DNA from: Asticcacaulis machinosus
GTDB lineage: Bacteria; Pseudomonadota; Alphaproteobacteria; Caulobacterales; Caulobacteraceae
DNA: 64,000 nt
Assembly: GCF_028550435.1 (NCBI RefSeq)
Contig: NZ_JAQQKV010000005.1
Coordinates: forward strand, 1-64,000
Direction of reading: 5' to 3'
This document shows, in pieces, positions 8,444-16,342 of the stretch (position 1 is its first letter; the number at the start of each line of letters is the position of its first letter). The translations under genes and the position numbers were made by a program. The notes beneath the pieces are model-generated. The model had not been told where the DNA came from. It saw only the letters and a program-made list of their open reading frames with translations, and did not search any database.

Positions 8444-10582
8444 TTAGAACGAATGCGACAGGGTAATGCCGATCGTGCGGGGCTTGGAACGGGACGACTG
8501 TTGCCATACCCAGTACGGATCGAGGGTCTTGTTCTCATCGGTGATGTTGTTGACGTACACCTCCATCTCAAGCGACGACCATTTTGCGCCTATACGGGCA
8601 TTGAGCAATCCCACCGAATCCGACCACTGGGTGCGCGGCACCAGCACTGAGCCGTCTGTGGCCGAAATCTTGTCACGCCAGCTATAGTCGGCATGGACGA
8701 AGCCTTCGACATTCGGTGACCAGTTGAACTCATAGTCCGTGGCCAGCGAGTAGCTGAGTTTCGGCGTATAGTCGCTGGGGTCGCCGACTTCGACACCGGC
8801 GGTTTCACCTGAGCCGACATTGACTTTGGTGACTTCGCTATCGGTATAGGCCGCCGTGGCTGAGACCGACCAGTCAGGGCTGATCCACCAGTCGACGCTG
8901 CCCTCAAGGCCCTTGATCTCCATCTCCCCGACATTGCGGGTCAGGCTGACGACGCTGCCGCCATTTTCATCAAAGTTGAAGAACTGACCCGTGCGCAGGG
9001 CATCATCATACTGACTGAAGAACGCCGCCAGATCAAAGCGCACCCGGCCCTCAGCCACCTGCCCCTTGGTGCCCAGTTCATAGTTGAGGATCTTTTCCGG
9101 ATCGTAATCGGGCAGACCTGCCGCATTGAACCCGCCCGAACGGAAGCCCTTGGCGATATTGCCATAGATGTTCAGACGACGATCCAGAGCATAGGTGAAA
9201 TAGACGCGCGGATCGGTCGATTTGAAGGTCTCACTCTGCATGTTGTTGTCGAGCCCGACCGCTGTCGCCTTATCGCGGAAGGTACGCACACCCGCCCCGA
9301 CCGTCAGCTTATCGGTGAACTTATAGGACAGATCACCGAACAGGGAGATGGACTCGGACGTGTCATATTTGCGGTAGGTGAACGGATAGGTGCCGCCCGC
9401 ATAGTATGAGATACCGGCGTCATCCAGATTGCCTTCGGCATCGCGGTAAAAGGCCCCTACCGTGTATTGCCACGGCCCTTCGCCCGAAGACGACAGGCGA
9501 ACTTCCTGAGTGAACTGCTTGGCACGGTCACTGTTGCCGTCAAAGCCTTCGTTCTGGAAGGTAAAGCCGGTGCCGGGGCCTGCGATATAGGTCAGGGTGT
9601 AGTCGCGGTTCAGGCGCGAATAGCTGGTCGATGAGGTCAGACGGCCAAAGCCCAGATCATAATTGGCCGTCAGATTGTAATACCAGGCATGGTCGTTGCG
9701 AGGCGGCAGCAGGTCATAATCGTCGCTAACCGGCGTCGGGCGGGTGCGGTCTTCGGTTTCATAGGCCAGACCGAACTCGCTTTCCATCTGGTAAATACCG
9801 GCGGTGGCGGTCAGGTCAAAGACATCGTTCGGCTTATAATAGAGCTTGGCACGCAGATTATAGAGGTCCTGATTGTTACCGTCTTCGATGCCAAGACCCG
9901 GCTGGTCAATCCAGCCGCCGCCCTCTTCGATCTGCCCAGCCAGACGTAAGCCCATCTTGCCTTCGATCAACGGCACGGTCACAGCCCCGCTCAGTTTCGG
10001 GTTAGCATCGCCGTCCTTGATAACCGAATAGTCAGCCTTGACCTCACCGGTAAAACCGCCAGTCAGACTTGGGGTTGCGGTCACGTAACGGATCGTACCG
10101 GCCATAGCGCCTTGCCCGTACAGTGTGCCTTGCGGCCCTTTCAGGACTTCGACACGCTCGATATCCAGCATACGCAGGTCAAGCTGACGATAACCGCCGG
10201 TCATAGTCACCGGCAGTTCGTCCATATAGATCGACACCTGCGCATCGGATCCGCGGATGTTGGAAACACCGCGCATGAAGATCTGCGACGATCCCGGCCC
10301 GTCATAGCGCAGGGTCAGGCCCGGAATGGAAAATTGCAGATCGTTGACCGTATCGATGGCGCGTTTTTCGAGCGCCTCACCGCTTAAGACATTCATGCCG
10401 ATCGGCACGTCTATGGCGCGCTGACGACGCTTTTGGGCGGTCACGATTACTTCTGTAGTTTCCTCCGCCACCACCGGCGCCGTTTCCTGCGCATAGGCCG
10501 GAACCCCGCCGATCAGCGCGATCAGGGATGCGCCCCACAGCATGGTTTTCAAACCCGATTGGTGTTGTTTTGTCATACTCAT
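8444..10582 (-). CDS. TonB-dependent receptor
   Basis: A 712-residue outer-membrane receptor. It has a signal peptide ending near PAYAQ, a TonB-box-like EVIVTAQKRRQRAIDVP stretch, a plug domain with VEVLKGPQGTLYG, and a beta-barrel ending in a terminal phenylalanine (TLSHSF). Three close ATGs exist; 10582 is favoured because AGGGG is nine bases upstream, while the first (10591) directly abuts that sequence. It sits between the P1/NylC-like hydrolase and the POT transporter, so its ligand is likely a peptide or oligoamide. The plug resembles the large FecA/CirA-like group common in sphingomonads and caulobacters, where ligand cannot be read from sequence. Confidence 0.9.
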   Translation of the reverse strand: MSMTKQHQSGLKTMLWGASLIALIGGVPAYAQETAPVVAEETTEVIVTAQKRRQRAIDVPIGMNVLSGEALEKRAIDTVNDLQFSIPGLTLRYDGPGSSQIFMRGVSNIRGSDAQVSIYMDELPVTMTGGYRQLDLRMLDIERVEVLKGPQGTLYGQGAMAGTIRYVTATPSLTGGFTGEVKADYSVIKDGDANPKLSGAVTVPLIEGKMGLRLAGQIEEGGGWIDQPGLGIEDGNNQDLYNLRAKLYYKPNDVFDLTATAGIYQMESEFGLAYETEDRTRPTPVSDDYDLLPPRNDHAWYYNLTANYDLGFGRLTSSTSYSRLNRDYTLTYIAGPGTGFTFQNEGFDGNSDRAKQFTQEVRLSSSGEGPWQYTVGAFYRDAEGNLDDAGISYYAGGTYPFTYRKYDTSESISLFGDLSYKFTDKLTVGAGVRTFRDKATAVGLDNNMQSETFKSTDPRVYFTYALDRRLNIYGNIAKGFRSGGFNAAGLPDYDPEKILNYELGTKGQVAEGRVRFDLAAFFSQYDDALRTGQFFNFDENGGSVVSLTRNVGEMEIKGLEGSVDWWISPDWSVSATAAYTDSEVTKVNVGSGETAGVEVGDPSDYTPKLSYSLATDYEFNWSPNVEGFVHADYSWRDKISATDGSVLVPRTQWSDSVGLLNARIGAKWSSLEMEVYVNNITDENKTLDPYWVWQQSSRSKPRTIGITLSHSF

Positions 10583-10696
10583 GTCACTCATCCCCTATTT
10601 CAAAAATCGCCTGTATCAAAAACGGTGTGGACATCCTCTTAAATCCACGACGCCCACAGTGTTTTCGTGACCGTTTTATGAACAGGCGCGGAAACG

Positions 10697-10731
10697 ATCC
10701 CCCGTGGTGCCCCTTACGCACCACGGGGGAT
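10697..10731 (-). terminator. Strong hairpin after the P1-type hydrolase gene
   Basis: A perfect 14-bp stem (10697-10710 with 10718-10731) with a seven-base loop lies ten bases beyond the stop of the P1-like gene, before the TonB receptor gene. The U-run after it on the minus strand is weak (GUUUCC), so it may stabilise mRNA or reduce read-through rather than terminate fully. Confidence 0.6.
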
Positions 10732-10740
10732 TTAGCTATT

Positions 10741-12138
10741 TTACTTCTTTGCGGCGGTTTGCTGCCACTGCCCCGGATTCATCACCAGCTTCCCTTTGGT
10801 GGTGAAATCGAGCACGGTCGGATATCGGCCAGGCACCATAAAAACCCCGTCTTTATAGGCGATTAGCTCCACCTTTGCGTCTTTAGGCACATTGTAAGCC
10901 TTCCGCTCACCGGTCGCTTGTGCATAGAGTTTACCTCCCTCCGCGGTCACTTTCACGCTCACGATGTTGGAGAAACGATAATCACCCGCATAGGCTCTCA
11001 TCGCCTTTTCCGTAACCTGTGGCGCTGATGTCACCACCGGCAAAGGTGGCTGCTCAGGCACGGAGTTCAGAATAGCGTCCCACATCACTTCACTGGCGAT
11101 ACCGCCCAGTTGCGGATTGGTCATGCCTTCCGGTGCGTCGATCTCAGCGGTAGATATGGCATACATGACATCACCGTCGCCCATGGTCGCATAGGGCTGA
11201 AGGCCCCGCGCCATTGAGGTATGAACCTGCACCGCCAGCCGTTTAAGCTCTGACGGGTCCATCTTCTGGTTGACGACAATCAGGCTGATTGTCGTATTGC
11301 GCTTGGGGCCTCCGGGGACAGTCCAGCCAGGCTTCTGGCTATCAGGCAGGTTCTGCATCAGATCCTTGACCTCAAGCTCTTTAGGCCAACCGTCGCCGCC
11401 ATAGCAGGCCTTGACCTTACCATCGCGGTCAACAACCACGCCAAACGCGTTGACGACCGTAAAAGCTGCGACTTTCAGATCACCAAGCTGTTTGAAGGCT
11501 CCACCCTGACCGGACGGTGCGTTGCAGCCGAAATAATAACCACTGCGGGTATTGCGTCCTGCGCCGGCCGATCCGTTACGGAATATGCCGGTTTGCGCGG
11601 CACGCAGAGCGGCCTGCGCCAGCTTCTTATCCGGATAGATTTCATTGAGACGGCGATCACCAAAGTCATAAATGATGGAACCAACCGCCAGGCCGATATT
11701 GTCCCAATTACCGGTGCGTGCGCCTTCATCCTTAAGGGCGGTATTTACAGCGGTGACGCTTTCAAGCCCGTACCAGGAACCGCCCGAAAAGACGACTGAG
11801 TCCACCTCAGGCACGTTATAGTACAGATCAAGAAATTCAGTATTGACCGTCCCCGGCCCGCCGCCCCGCACATCAACGGCACCAAGTACCTTACGGCCAA
11901 AGCGAATAACCGTCACGCCGGTTGGCCCCTCGCTGTATTCCGCCATACCGATTTTCAGCATCGGCCAGTCGAAATTCATGACCGTGCCGCCCGTATTGAC
12001 CACCGGCTTCAGATCGGCCTGACTGTCGGGCGGATTAAGCTTGGCAGTCGGTGGTGTTGTCGTCTGGGACTGGGCGGGCAAGGCCCCAAGCGTCAGGGTG
12101 AGCGCCATTAGTGATAAGCGGGATTTCATAGTCATCAT
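10741..12138 (-). CDS. P1/S58-family N-terminal-nucleophile hydrolase (DmpA/NylC-like) with C-terminal DUF3471-like domain
   Basis: A 465-residue protein with a signal peptide (cleavage near PAQSQ), so probably periplasmic. The body matches peptidase family S58: an early GPTGVTVIRF segment, DVRGGGPGT, VFSGGSWYGLES, and the self-cleavage site in PKRNTTISLIVVN, where Asn281-Thr282 should split to expose a nucleophilic Thr as in NylC. Family members are beta-aminopeptidases (BapA, DmpA) or 6-aminohexanoate-oligomer hydrolases. About 90 extra residues at the C-terminus (AYAGDYRF to PGQW) resemble DUF3471, a domain usually found behind beta-lactamase-fold hydrolases. The start at 12138 has AGGA eight bases upstream; 12147 is also possible. 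Confidence 0.8.
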   Translation of the reverse strand: MMTMKSRLSLMALTLTLGALPAQSQTTTPPTAKLNPPDSQADLKPVVNTGGTVMNFDWPMLKIGMAEYSEGPTGVTVIRFGRKVLGAVDVRGGGPGTVNTEFLDLYYNVPEVDSVVFSGGSWYGLESVTAVNTALKDEGARTGNWDNIGLAVGSIIYDFGDRRLNEIYPDKKLAQAALRAAQTGIFRNGSAGAGRNTRSGYYFGCNAPSGQGGAFKQLGDLKVAAFTVVNAFGVVVDRDGKVKACYGGDGWPKELEVKDLMQNLPDSQKPGWTVPGGPKRNTTISLIVVNQKMDPSELKRLAVQVHTSMARGLQPYATMGDGDVMYAISTAEIDAPEGMTNPQLGGIASEVMWDAILNSVPEQPPLPVVTSAPQVTEKAMRAYAGDYRFSNIVSVKVTAEGGKLYAQATGERKAYNVPKDAKVELIAYKDGVFMVPGRYPTVLDFTTKGKLVMNPGQWQQTAAKK

Positions 12139-12253
12139 ATCGGACATCCTGTTGGGACTGTGGATTGAACTTGCGCCATTGCCGGAGGAGTTTGCATTGC
12201 AAAAATTGTCACCAATGGTGACTCTTGATCACCACTCGCTTCCTCGTCAATGA
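12139..12253. promoter_or_regulatory. Regulatory gap with a GTCACC-AAT-GGTGAC inverted repeat
   Basis: The gap between the class III aminotransferase stop and the P1-like gene contains a 15-base inverted repeat at 12208-12222 with six-base arms. Similar TGTCACC/GGTGACA boxes lie upstream of the kinase gene (14571-14583 and 14644-14650), so one regulator may read both places. Confidence 0.4.
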
Positions 12254-13507
12254 TCAGGGATGAGAAACCGCACGGCTTAGCGCGGCCATAAGCCGATCGG
12301 CATGCTCAGGGCGAAACACCAGAGGCGGCCGGATTTTAAGGACATTACCCTGCTGGCCGGTGGCGCTGATCAGAACCTTATGCTGACGCAGGTGATTGAC
12401 GATCCGGCGGGCGCGATCCCCATCCGGCTGGCCATCAGTCACAATATCCACGCCGAAAAACAGACCCGCGCCGCGCACCTCCCCCACGGCCTTGCTCTCA
12501 TCACCTAACGTACGCAGACCGTCTGTCAGGTACGCGCCGACCTGACGAACATTGACCATCAGCTCATCCTCAGCAATGACATTCAGCACAGCAAGGGCCG
12601 CGGCACAGGACACAGGATTACCGCCAAAGGTGTTAAAATAACGGGATTTTTTTCCAAACTCCTCGATCAGTTCGGCCCGCATGGCGATACCCGCAACCGG
12701 ATGGCCATTGCCCATCGGCTTACCCATGCTGACCAGATCAGGGCTAAGACCGTGACGCTGGAAACCCCACATGGCCTCACCGGTGCGGCCGAAACCGGCC
12801 TGAACCTCATCGGCGACAAACAAACCGCCCGCCGCCTGCACCCGCTCGACGGCGGGTTTTAGAAACCCCGCCGGATCAGAAATCACCCCGTCGCTGGAGA
12901 ACAGCGTGTCGCAGATAAACAGGGCGGGCGGAAACCCGGCCTTGGTCATGCGCGCAATCACGTCATCCATCGCCTGCGCAAACCCAGCGGCACGTGTCTC
13001 AGACGAAAAGCGCAGCGGCGATGGCACGGTGAAGATATGCGGCCCGCGCACCACACCCTCCCCCAAAGAGGGCGACATCTGCGAGACCGCCTGAGTGACC
13101 CCGTGATAGGCCAGTTCGGTGACGATGATACCCGTCCGCCCCGTATAGGCCTCCGCTATCCGCACCGCCAGATCATTGGCCTCACTGCCTGAGCAGGTAA
13201 ACATTACCCGGTCGATGTGATCCGGCAATGTTGCTAGCAGAGTTTCCGCGCAATCTAAAATCGTCTCATGCAGGTAGCGGGTGTGGGTATTGAGCGTTTC
13301 CACCTGACGGGTGATGGCTAAGGCGATACGCGGATGGCAATGGCCCAGTGAGGCGACATTGTTATAGACATCAAGATAGGCGTCGCCCGCCGCATCATAG
13401 AGCCACACGCCCTCCCCACGCACAAAATGGGCCGGTTCATCATAAAACAGCCGGTAGGCAGGCCCCAGCAGGCGCTCACGGCGCGTGATCAGATCAGTTT
13501 GGGTCAT
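12254..13507 (-). CDS. Class III PLP enzyme, AGXT2L-like (possible 5-phosphohydroxylysine phospho-lyase)
   Basis: A 417-residue fold-type I enzyme. YNNVASLGHCHP near residue 48, TCSGSEANDLAVRIAEA, FVADEVQAGFGRTGEAMWGF and the PLP lysine in MGKPMGNGHP place it with the AGXT2L1/AGXT2L2 group. Characterised members of that group are phospho-lyases acting on phosphoethanolamine or 5-phosphohydroxylysine rather than true transaminases. It overlaps by ATGA the gene for an APH-fold kinase, the same partner that supplies phosphohydroxylysine in animals. The likely output is an aldehyde plus ammonia and phosphate; for hydroxylysine this is 2-aminoadipate semialdehyde. A plain omega-aminotransferase role remains possible. 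Confidence 0.75.
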   Translation of the reverse strand: MTQTDLITRRERLLGPAYRLFYDEPAHFVRGEGVWLYDAAGDAYLDVYNNVASLGHCHPRIALAITRQVETLNTHTRYLHETILDCAETLLATLPDHIDRVMFTCSGSEANDLAVRIAEAYTGRTGIIVTELAYHGVTQAVSQMSPSLGEGVVRGPHIFTVPSPLRFSSETRAAGFAQAMDDVIARMTKAGFPPALFICDTLFSSDGVISDPAGFLKPAVERVQAAGGLFVADEVQAGFGRTGEAMWGFQRHGLSPDLVSMGKPMGNGHPVAGIAMRAELIEEFGKKSRYFNTFGGNPVSCAAALAVLNVIAEDELMVNVRQVGAYLTDGLRTLGDESKAVGEVRGAGLFFGVDIVTDGQPDGDRARRIVNHLRQHKVLISATGQQGNVLKIRPPLVFRPEHADRLMAALSRAVSHP

Positions 13508-14553
13508 GCGGGGCTCCGTTCGCAGATCGTTTTCAATATATCGGCGACCTTGGCGGGTGACACGCTCGCTACCGCCTTAAGCGCCGTGATCGAACGCGGG
13601 GCATTGCGCATGATATAGGCGCCATTGGCCGGATGACGCCGTGCCCGCCAATGAGCGATGCCGACCGTAATGGCCCAGCGCGCTCTGACCAGATCAAAGA
13701 TCAGGTCAATTTCCGGCTCGCTCAGCGGCCGCACCGTATGGAACGCCACCACCATCTCCGACAAGGCGGTAATCGGATCATCGACTTCAAATAGCTGATA
13801 GGCCGCCGCGGTCGCCAGATCACATACGGCATGAGATCTGACCGCATCCCCAAAGTCGATCACACCACTGATCAATCCGCCATCGCCAACAATCAGATTA
13901 TGCAGGTTGAGGTCGTTGTGAATGAACTGAGTCGGCAATGCCGTAAGGGCTGGCCTGACCACCTCATCAAAGCGGGCAAAAACCGCCTCAGACATGTTTC
14001 GCACCACCGGATCTTCAACCGCGCTGAGCAATGGCCGGATACGGTCAGCGCGGGCGATATTCCACAGCATTTGAGTATCGGTATAGGAGGATGTGAACGC
14101 TTTAAGCGCCAGTACCATGCGCGCTGAAATCTGTGCCACCTGAAGGCGGATGGCATGTGACGGCGGCCAATAGGCCAGAGGCGTACCTTTGAGGTACGTC
14201 ACCAAACGGACAATATGGCGGGCGCCACTATCTGCCTCGATCAGGGCTTCATCCGCCCCCTCAATCGTCGGGATAAGATGCGGGATCGGCACATCCGTGC
14301 CCGTCCCCTCAAGATGGCCCAGCATGGCGTTCTGAAAGGCGGTCGTCGCCGGATCTTCAAGGGCGCTGGAGATTTTCAGCACATATTCGCCTTGGGTGGC
14401 CTTGAGGTGAAAATTGCGGTCGCGCTCTCCGGTCAGTTCCCGCATCTGCCCGTTCAGCCCATAGTGCTTAAGGGCAAGGGCCTGCGCCTGCGCGATTGAA
14501 ATGCGCGGCACATGGGTGTCGGACAAAGACGCTTCGGATTGGTTCGCGGACAT
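13504..14553 (-). CDS. APH-family small-molecule kinase (hydroxylysine kinase-like)
   Basis: A 349-residue phosphotransferase of the aminoglycoside phosphotransferase/choline kinase fold. YVLKIS gives the ATP-binding lysine, FIHNDLNLHNLIV the catalytic loop with Asp and Asn, and GVIDFGDA the metal-binding DFGD. The ATG at 14553 is preferred to an upstream TTG (14583). Its stop overlaps the start of the AGXT2L-type enzyme by ATGA. Kinases of this branch are often found with, or fused to, that phospho-lyase type, as in hydroxylysine kinase. Substrate is inferred only; homoserine/hydroxylysine/ethanolamine-type amino alcohols are all conceivable. Confidence 0.75.
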   Translation of the reverse strand: MSANQSEASLSDTHVPRISIAQAQALALKHYGLNGQMRELTGERDRNFHLKATQGEYVLKISSALEDPATTAFQNAMLGHLEGTGTDVPIPHLIPTIEGADEALIEADSGARHIVRLVTYLKGTPLAYWPPSHAIRLQVAQISARMVLALKAFTSSYTDTQMLWNIARADRIRPLLSAVEDPVVRNMSEAVFARFDEVVRPALTALPTQFIHNDLNLHNLIVGDGGLISGVIDFGDAVRSHAVCDLATAAAYQLFEVDDPITALSEMVVAFHTVRPLSEPEIDLIFDLVRARWAITVGIAHWRARRHPANGAYIMRNAPRSITALKAVASVSPAKVADILKTICERSPA

Positions 14554-14759
14554 GACGCCCTTTCGCTGGCTTGGTGACACCAAAGCCTACCCCCGATGCA
14601 CCGGGCTTTCGGGATGCAAAAGCCGCCTGCACTGGTGTTGCAGTGTCACCGCAAGAATAGGCGCCATCTATGGTGATGCTGGCGCACCACTGACGCCCGT
14701 ATCGGCAGCTTGGCAATTCAGGCAGCTTAGGCCAGTGTCAGCCATTCTTCTGCAACCGG
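14554..14759. promoter_or_regulatory. Divergent promoter region, kinase gene / PaiB-like gene
   Basis: This gap separates the minus-strand catabolic block from the plus-strand regulator gene. It contains a perfect inverted repeat TTGGTG-A-CACCAA at 14571-14583, a TGTCACC box at 14644-14650 and a looser TGGTG/CACCA pair near 14670-14693, all candidate operator sites. No confident -10/-35 pair was assigned. Confidence 0.45.
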
Positions 14760-15419
14760 ATGCCCAACATGGCCGATACACCTGTCCCGCCGCTTTATCG
14801 TCCCGCCGCGTATCAGGCCGCTGATGCGGTAAAAATTGTGCACGACCATCCGTTTGCCCTGCTGATGTCGCCTCAGATGCACGCCACCTTCACCCCGATC
14901 GTTTTTGAGTTCGATGACCGCAGCGATGTCATGGTCGGCCATATGGCCGGCCGCAACGCCCATGCCATGAGCCTGCAAACGGGTGATCAGGCGCTGGCGG
15001 TATTTGCCGGACCGCATGCCTATATATCGCCGCGCTGGTATGTAGAAAAGCCGAGCGTGCCAACCTGGAATTATGTCTCGGCCCATGTGCGCGGTACGTT
15101 AGAGGTGGTGACGGATGATGCTGCGCAACTGGCCATTCTTCGCCGCAGCATCGACCTGATGGAAGCGGGTTTTGACACGCCGTGGTCAATCGATGACGCG
15201 CCTGAGGGTAAGGTCGATCAACTCCTGCCGCTGATCCGCAGCTTTCGCCTCCATGTGGAGACGATCGAAGGCGTTACTAAACTCAGCCAGACCCACCCTT
15301 CCGGGGATCGCGCCCGCATCATCTCAGGCTTAAAGGCTGATCCTTCCTCCGATCTGGCCGATCACATGATCAATATTGAGAACGAAAAACCCAGCGTCAT
15401 TCTCAATTCCAAACTGTAA
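14760..15419 (+). CDS. FMN-binding negative transcriptional regulator, PaiB-like
   Basis: A 219-residue protein of the PaiB/FMN-binding split-barrel family (pyridoxamine oxidase fold). Typical parts are LYRPAAYQ at the N-terminus, HPFALLMSP, GHMAGRNAHA and the strongly conserved PTWNYVSAHVRG. In Bacillus PaiB represses sporulation and protease genes; in proteobacteria many members are annotated as regulators or flavin/haem-binding proteins without proven targets. It diverges from the kinase operon, so a role in controlling that block is possible. An ATG at 14769 is an alternative start. Confidence 0.8.
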   Translation: MPNMADTPVPPLYRPAAYQAADAVKIVHDHPFALLMSPQMHATFTPIVFEFDDRSDVMVGHMAGRNAHAMSLQTGDQALAVFAGPHAYISPRWYVEKPSVPTWNYVSAHVRGTLEVVTDDAAQLAILRRSIDLMEAGFDTPWSIDDAPEGKVDQLLPLIRSFRLHVETIEGVTKLSQTHPSGDRARIISGLKADPSSDLADHMINIENEKPSVILNSKL

Positions 15420-15461
15420 GTCTCATAAAGTCAGGAACCAAAACCTTTACGTCCGCCATTT

Positions 15462-15473
15462 GCGTCTATACAT
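15462..15473. promoter_or_regulatory. HutC-type operator-like site upstream of the first HutC paralogue
   Basis: The reverse complement, ATGTATAGACGC, matches 10 of 12 bases of the site at 27583-27594 before hutF. It lies 36 bases before the ATG of the regulator, consistent with autorepression. Confidence 0.45.
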
Positions 15474-15508
15474 CTCGTGGTCAAACAAATCCTTCGACCT
15501 AACCGACG

Positions 15509-16240
15509 ATGAATGACACAATAATTGCCGATAAGCGCCCGCTACACATCCGCATCCGTCAGGATATCGAAGCCCAGATACGCAACGGCGAATTGAAACC
15601 CGGTGCAAAAATCCCGTTTGAGCACGAGTTGATGCAGACCTATGCCTGCGCCCGCATGACCGTTAATCAGGCCCTGTCAGCCCTGAGCGCAGAAGGGCTG
15701 ATCGAGCGGCGCAAACGCGCCGGCACCTTTGTAAAACTGCCGCGGGTGGATTCGACCGTACTGGATGTGCCGGACATCCAGATTGAGGTGGCTGCGCGCG
15801 GTGAAACTTACCGGTTTGAACTGACATCCAAAACCGTCAGACGTGCCTCTAAAGCGATTGAGACCGAGCTGGCCGGTAAAGACGGACGCATCCTGCACCT
15901 TACCGGCGTACACTATGCGGCGGAACGGCCGATGGGCCATGAAGACCGCCTGATTAATCTGGGCGCAGTGCCCGAAGCCGAACATGCCGATTTCAGCACG
16001 CAATCCCCTGGTCACTGGCTGCTGGAGGCCGTGCCGTGGACGCAGGTCGAAAACCAGATCAGCGCCATTAATGCCGATGCGGAGACCGCGCGTTTGTTAT
16101 GGGGCGACCGCAAGATGGTCTGTCTGCTGGTTGAACGACGCACCTGGCGGGGAGCGGAACGCATCACCCATGTGCGCCAGATCTTTGATAGTGCCACCTA
16201 CCGTCTGATTGCGCGCTCCACCCGTGACGAAAATAGTTGA
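15509..16240 (+). CDS. GntR-family regulator, HutC paralogue 1
   Basis: A 243-residue GntR/HutC-type regulator. The winged helix spans about residues 12-76 (PLHIRIRQDIEAQIRNG, then RMTVNQALSALSAEGLIERR), and a UTRA ligand domain follows (GHWLLEAVPWTQVENQI). It is closely similar along its whole length to the second HutC in the hut cluster (29024-29734). HutC proteins sense urocanate and repress histidine-use genes. The M14 peptidase and TonB receptor genes lie just downstream on the opposite strand, and the receptor promoter has a HutC-like palindrome, so this paralogue may manage that import operon. Confidence 0.88.
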   Translation: MNDTIIADKRPLHIRIRQDIEAQIRNGELKPGAKIPFEHELMQTYACARMTVNQALSALSAEGLIERRKRAGTFVKLPRVDSTVLDVPDIQIEVAARGETYRFELTSKTVRRASKAIETELAGKDGRILHLTGVHYAAERPMGHEDRLINLGAVPEAEHADFSTQSPGHWLLEAVPWTQVENQISAINADAETARLLWGDRKMVCLLVERRTWRGAERITHVRQIFDSATYRLIARSTRDENS

Positions 16241-16249
16241 ACGCAAAAC

Positions 16250-16277
16250 GGCGACCTTCACGCTTCTGAAGGCCGCC
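16250..16277. terminator. Hairpin between converging hutC-like and M14 peptidase genes
   Basis: An imperfect stem (16250-16260 with 16267-16277) lies between two convergent genes, where a shared terminator is expected. There is no good U-run on either side, so function is uncertain. Confidence 0.45.
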
Positions 16278-16342
16278 GCATCGCACGCTTATGCTTACCA
16301 ACTGAGGATTAGTTCGCTTTCACGATTTTCCCTGTAGTTCAG

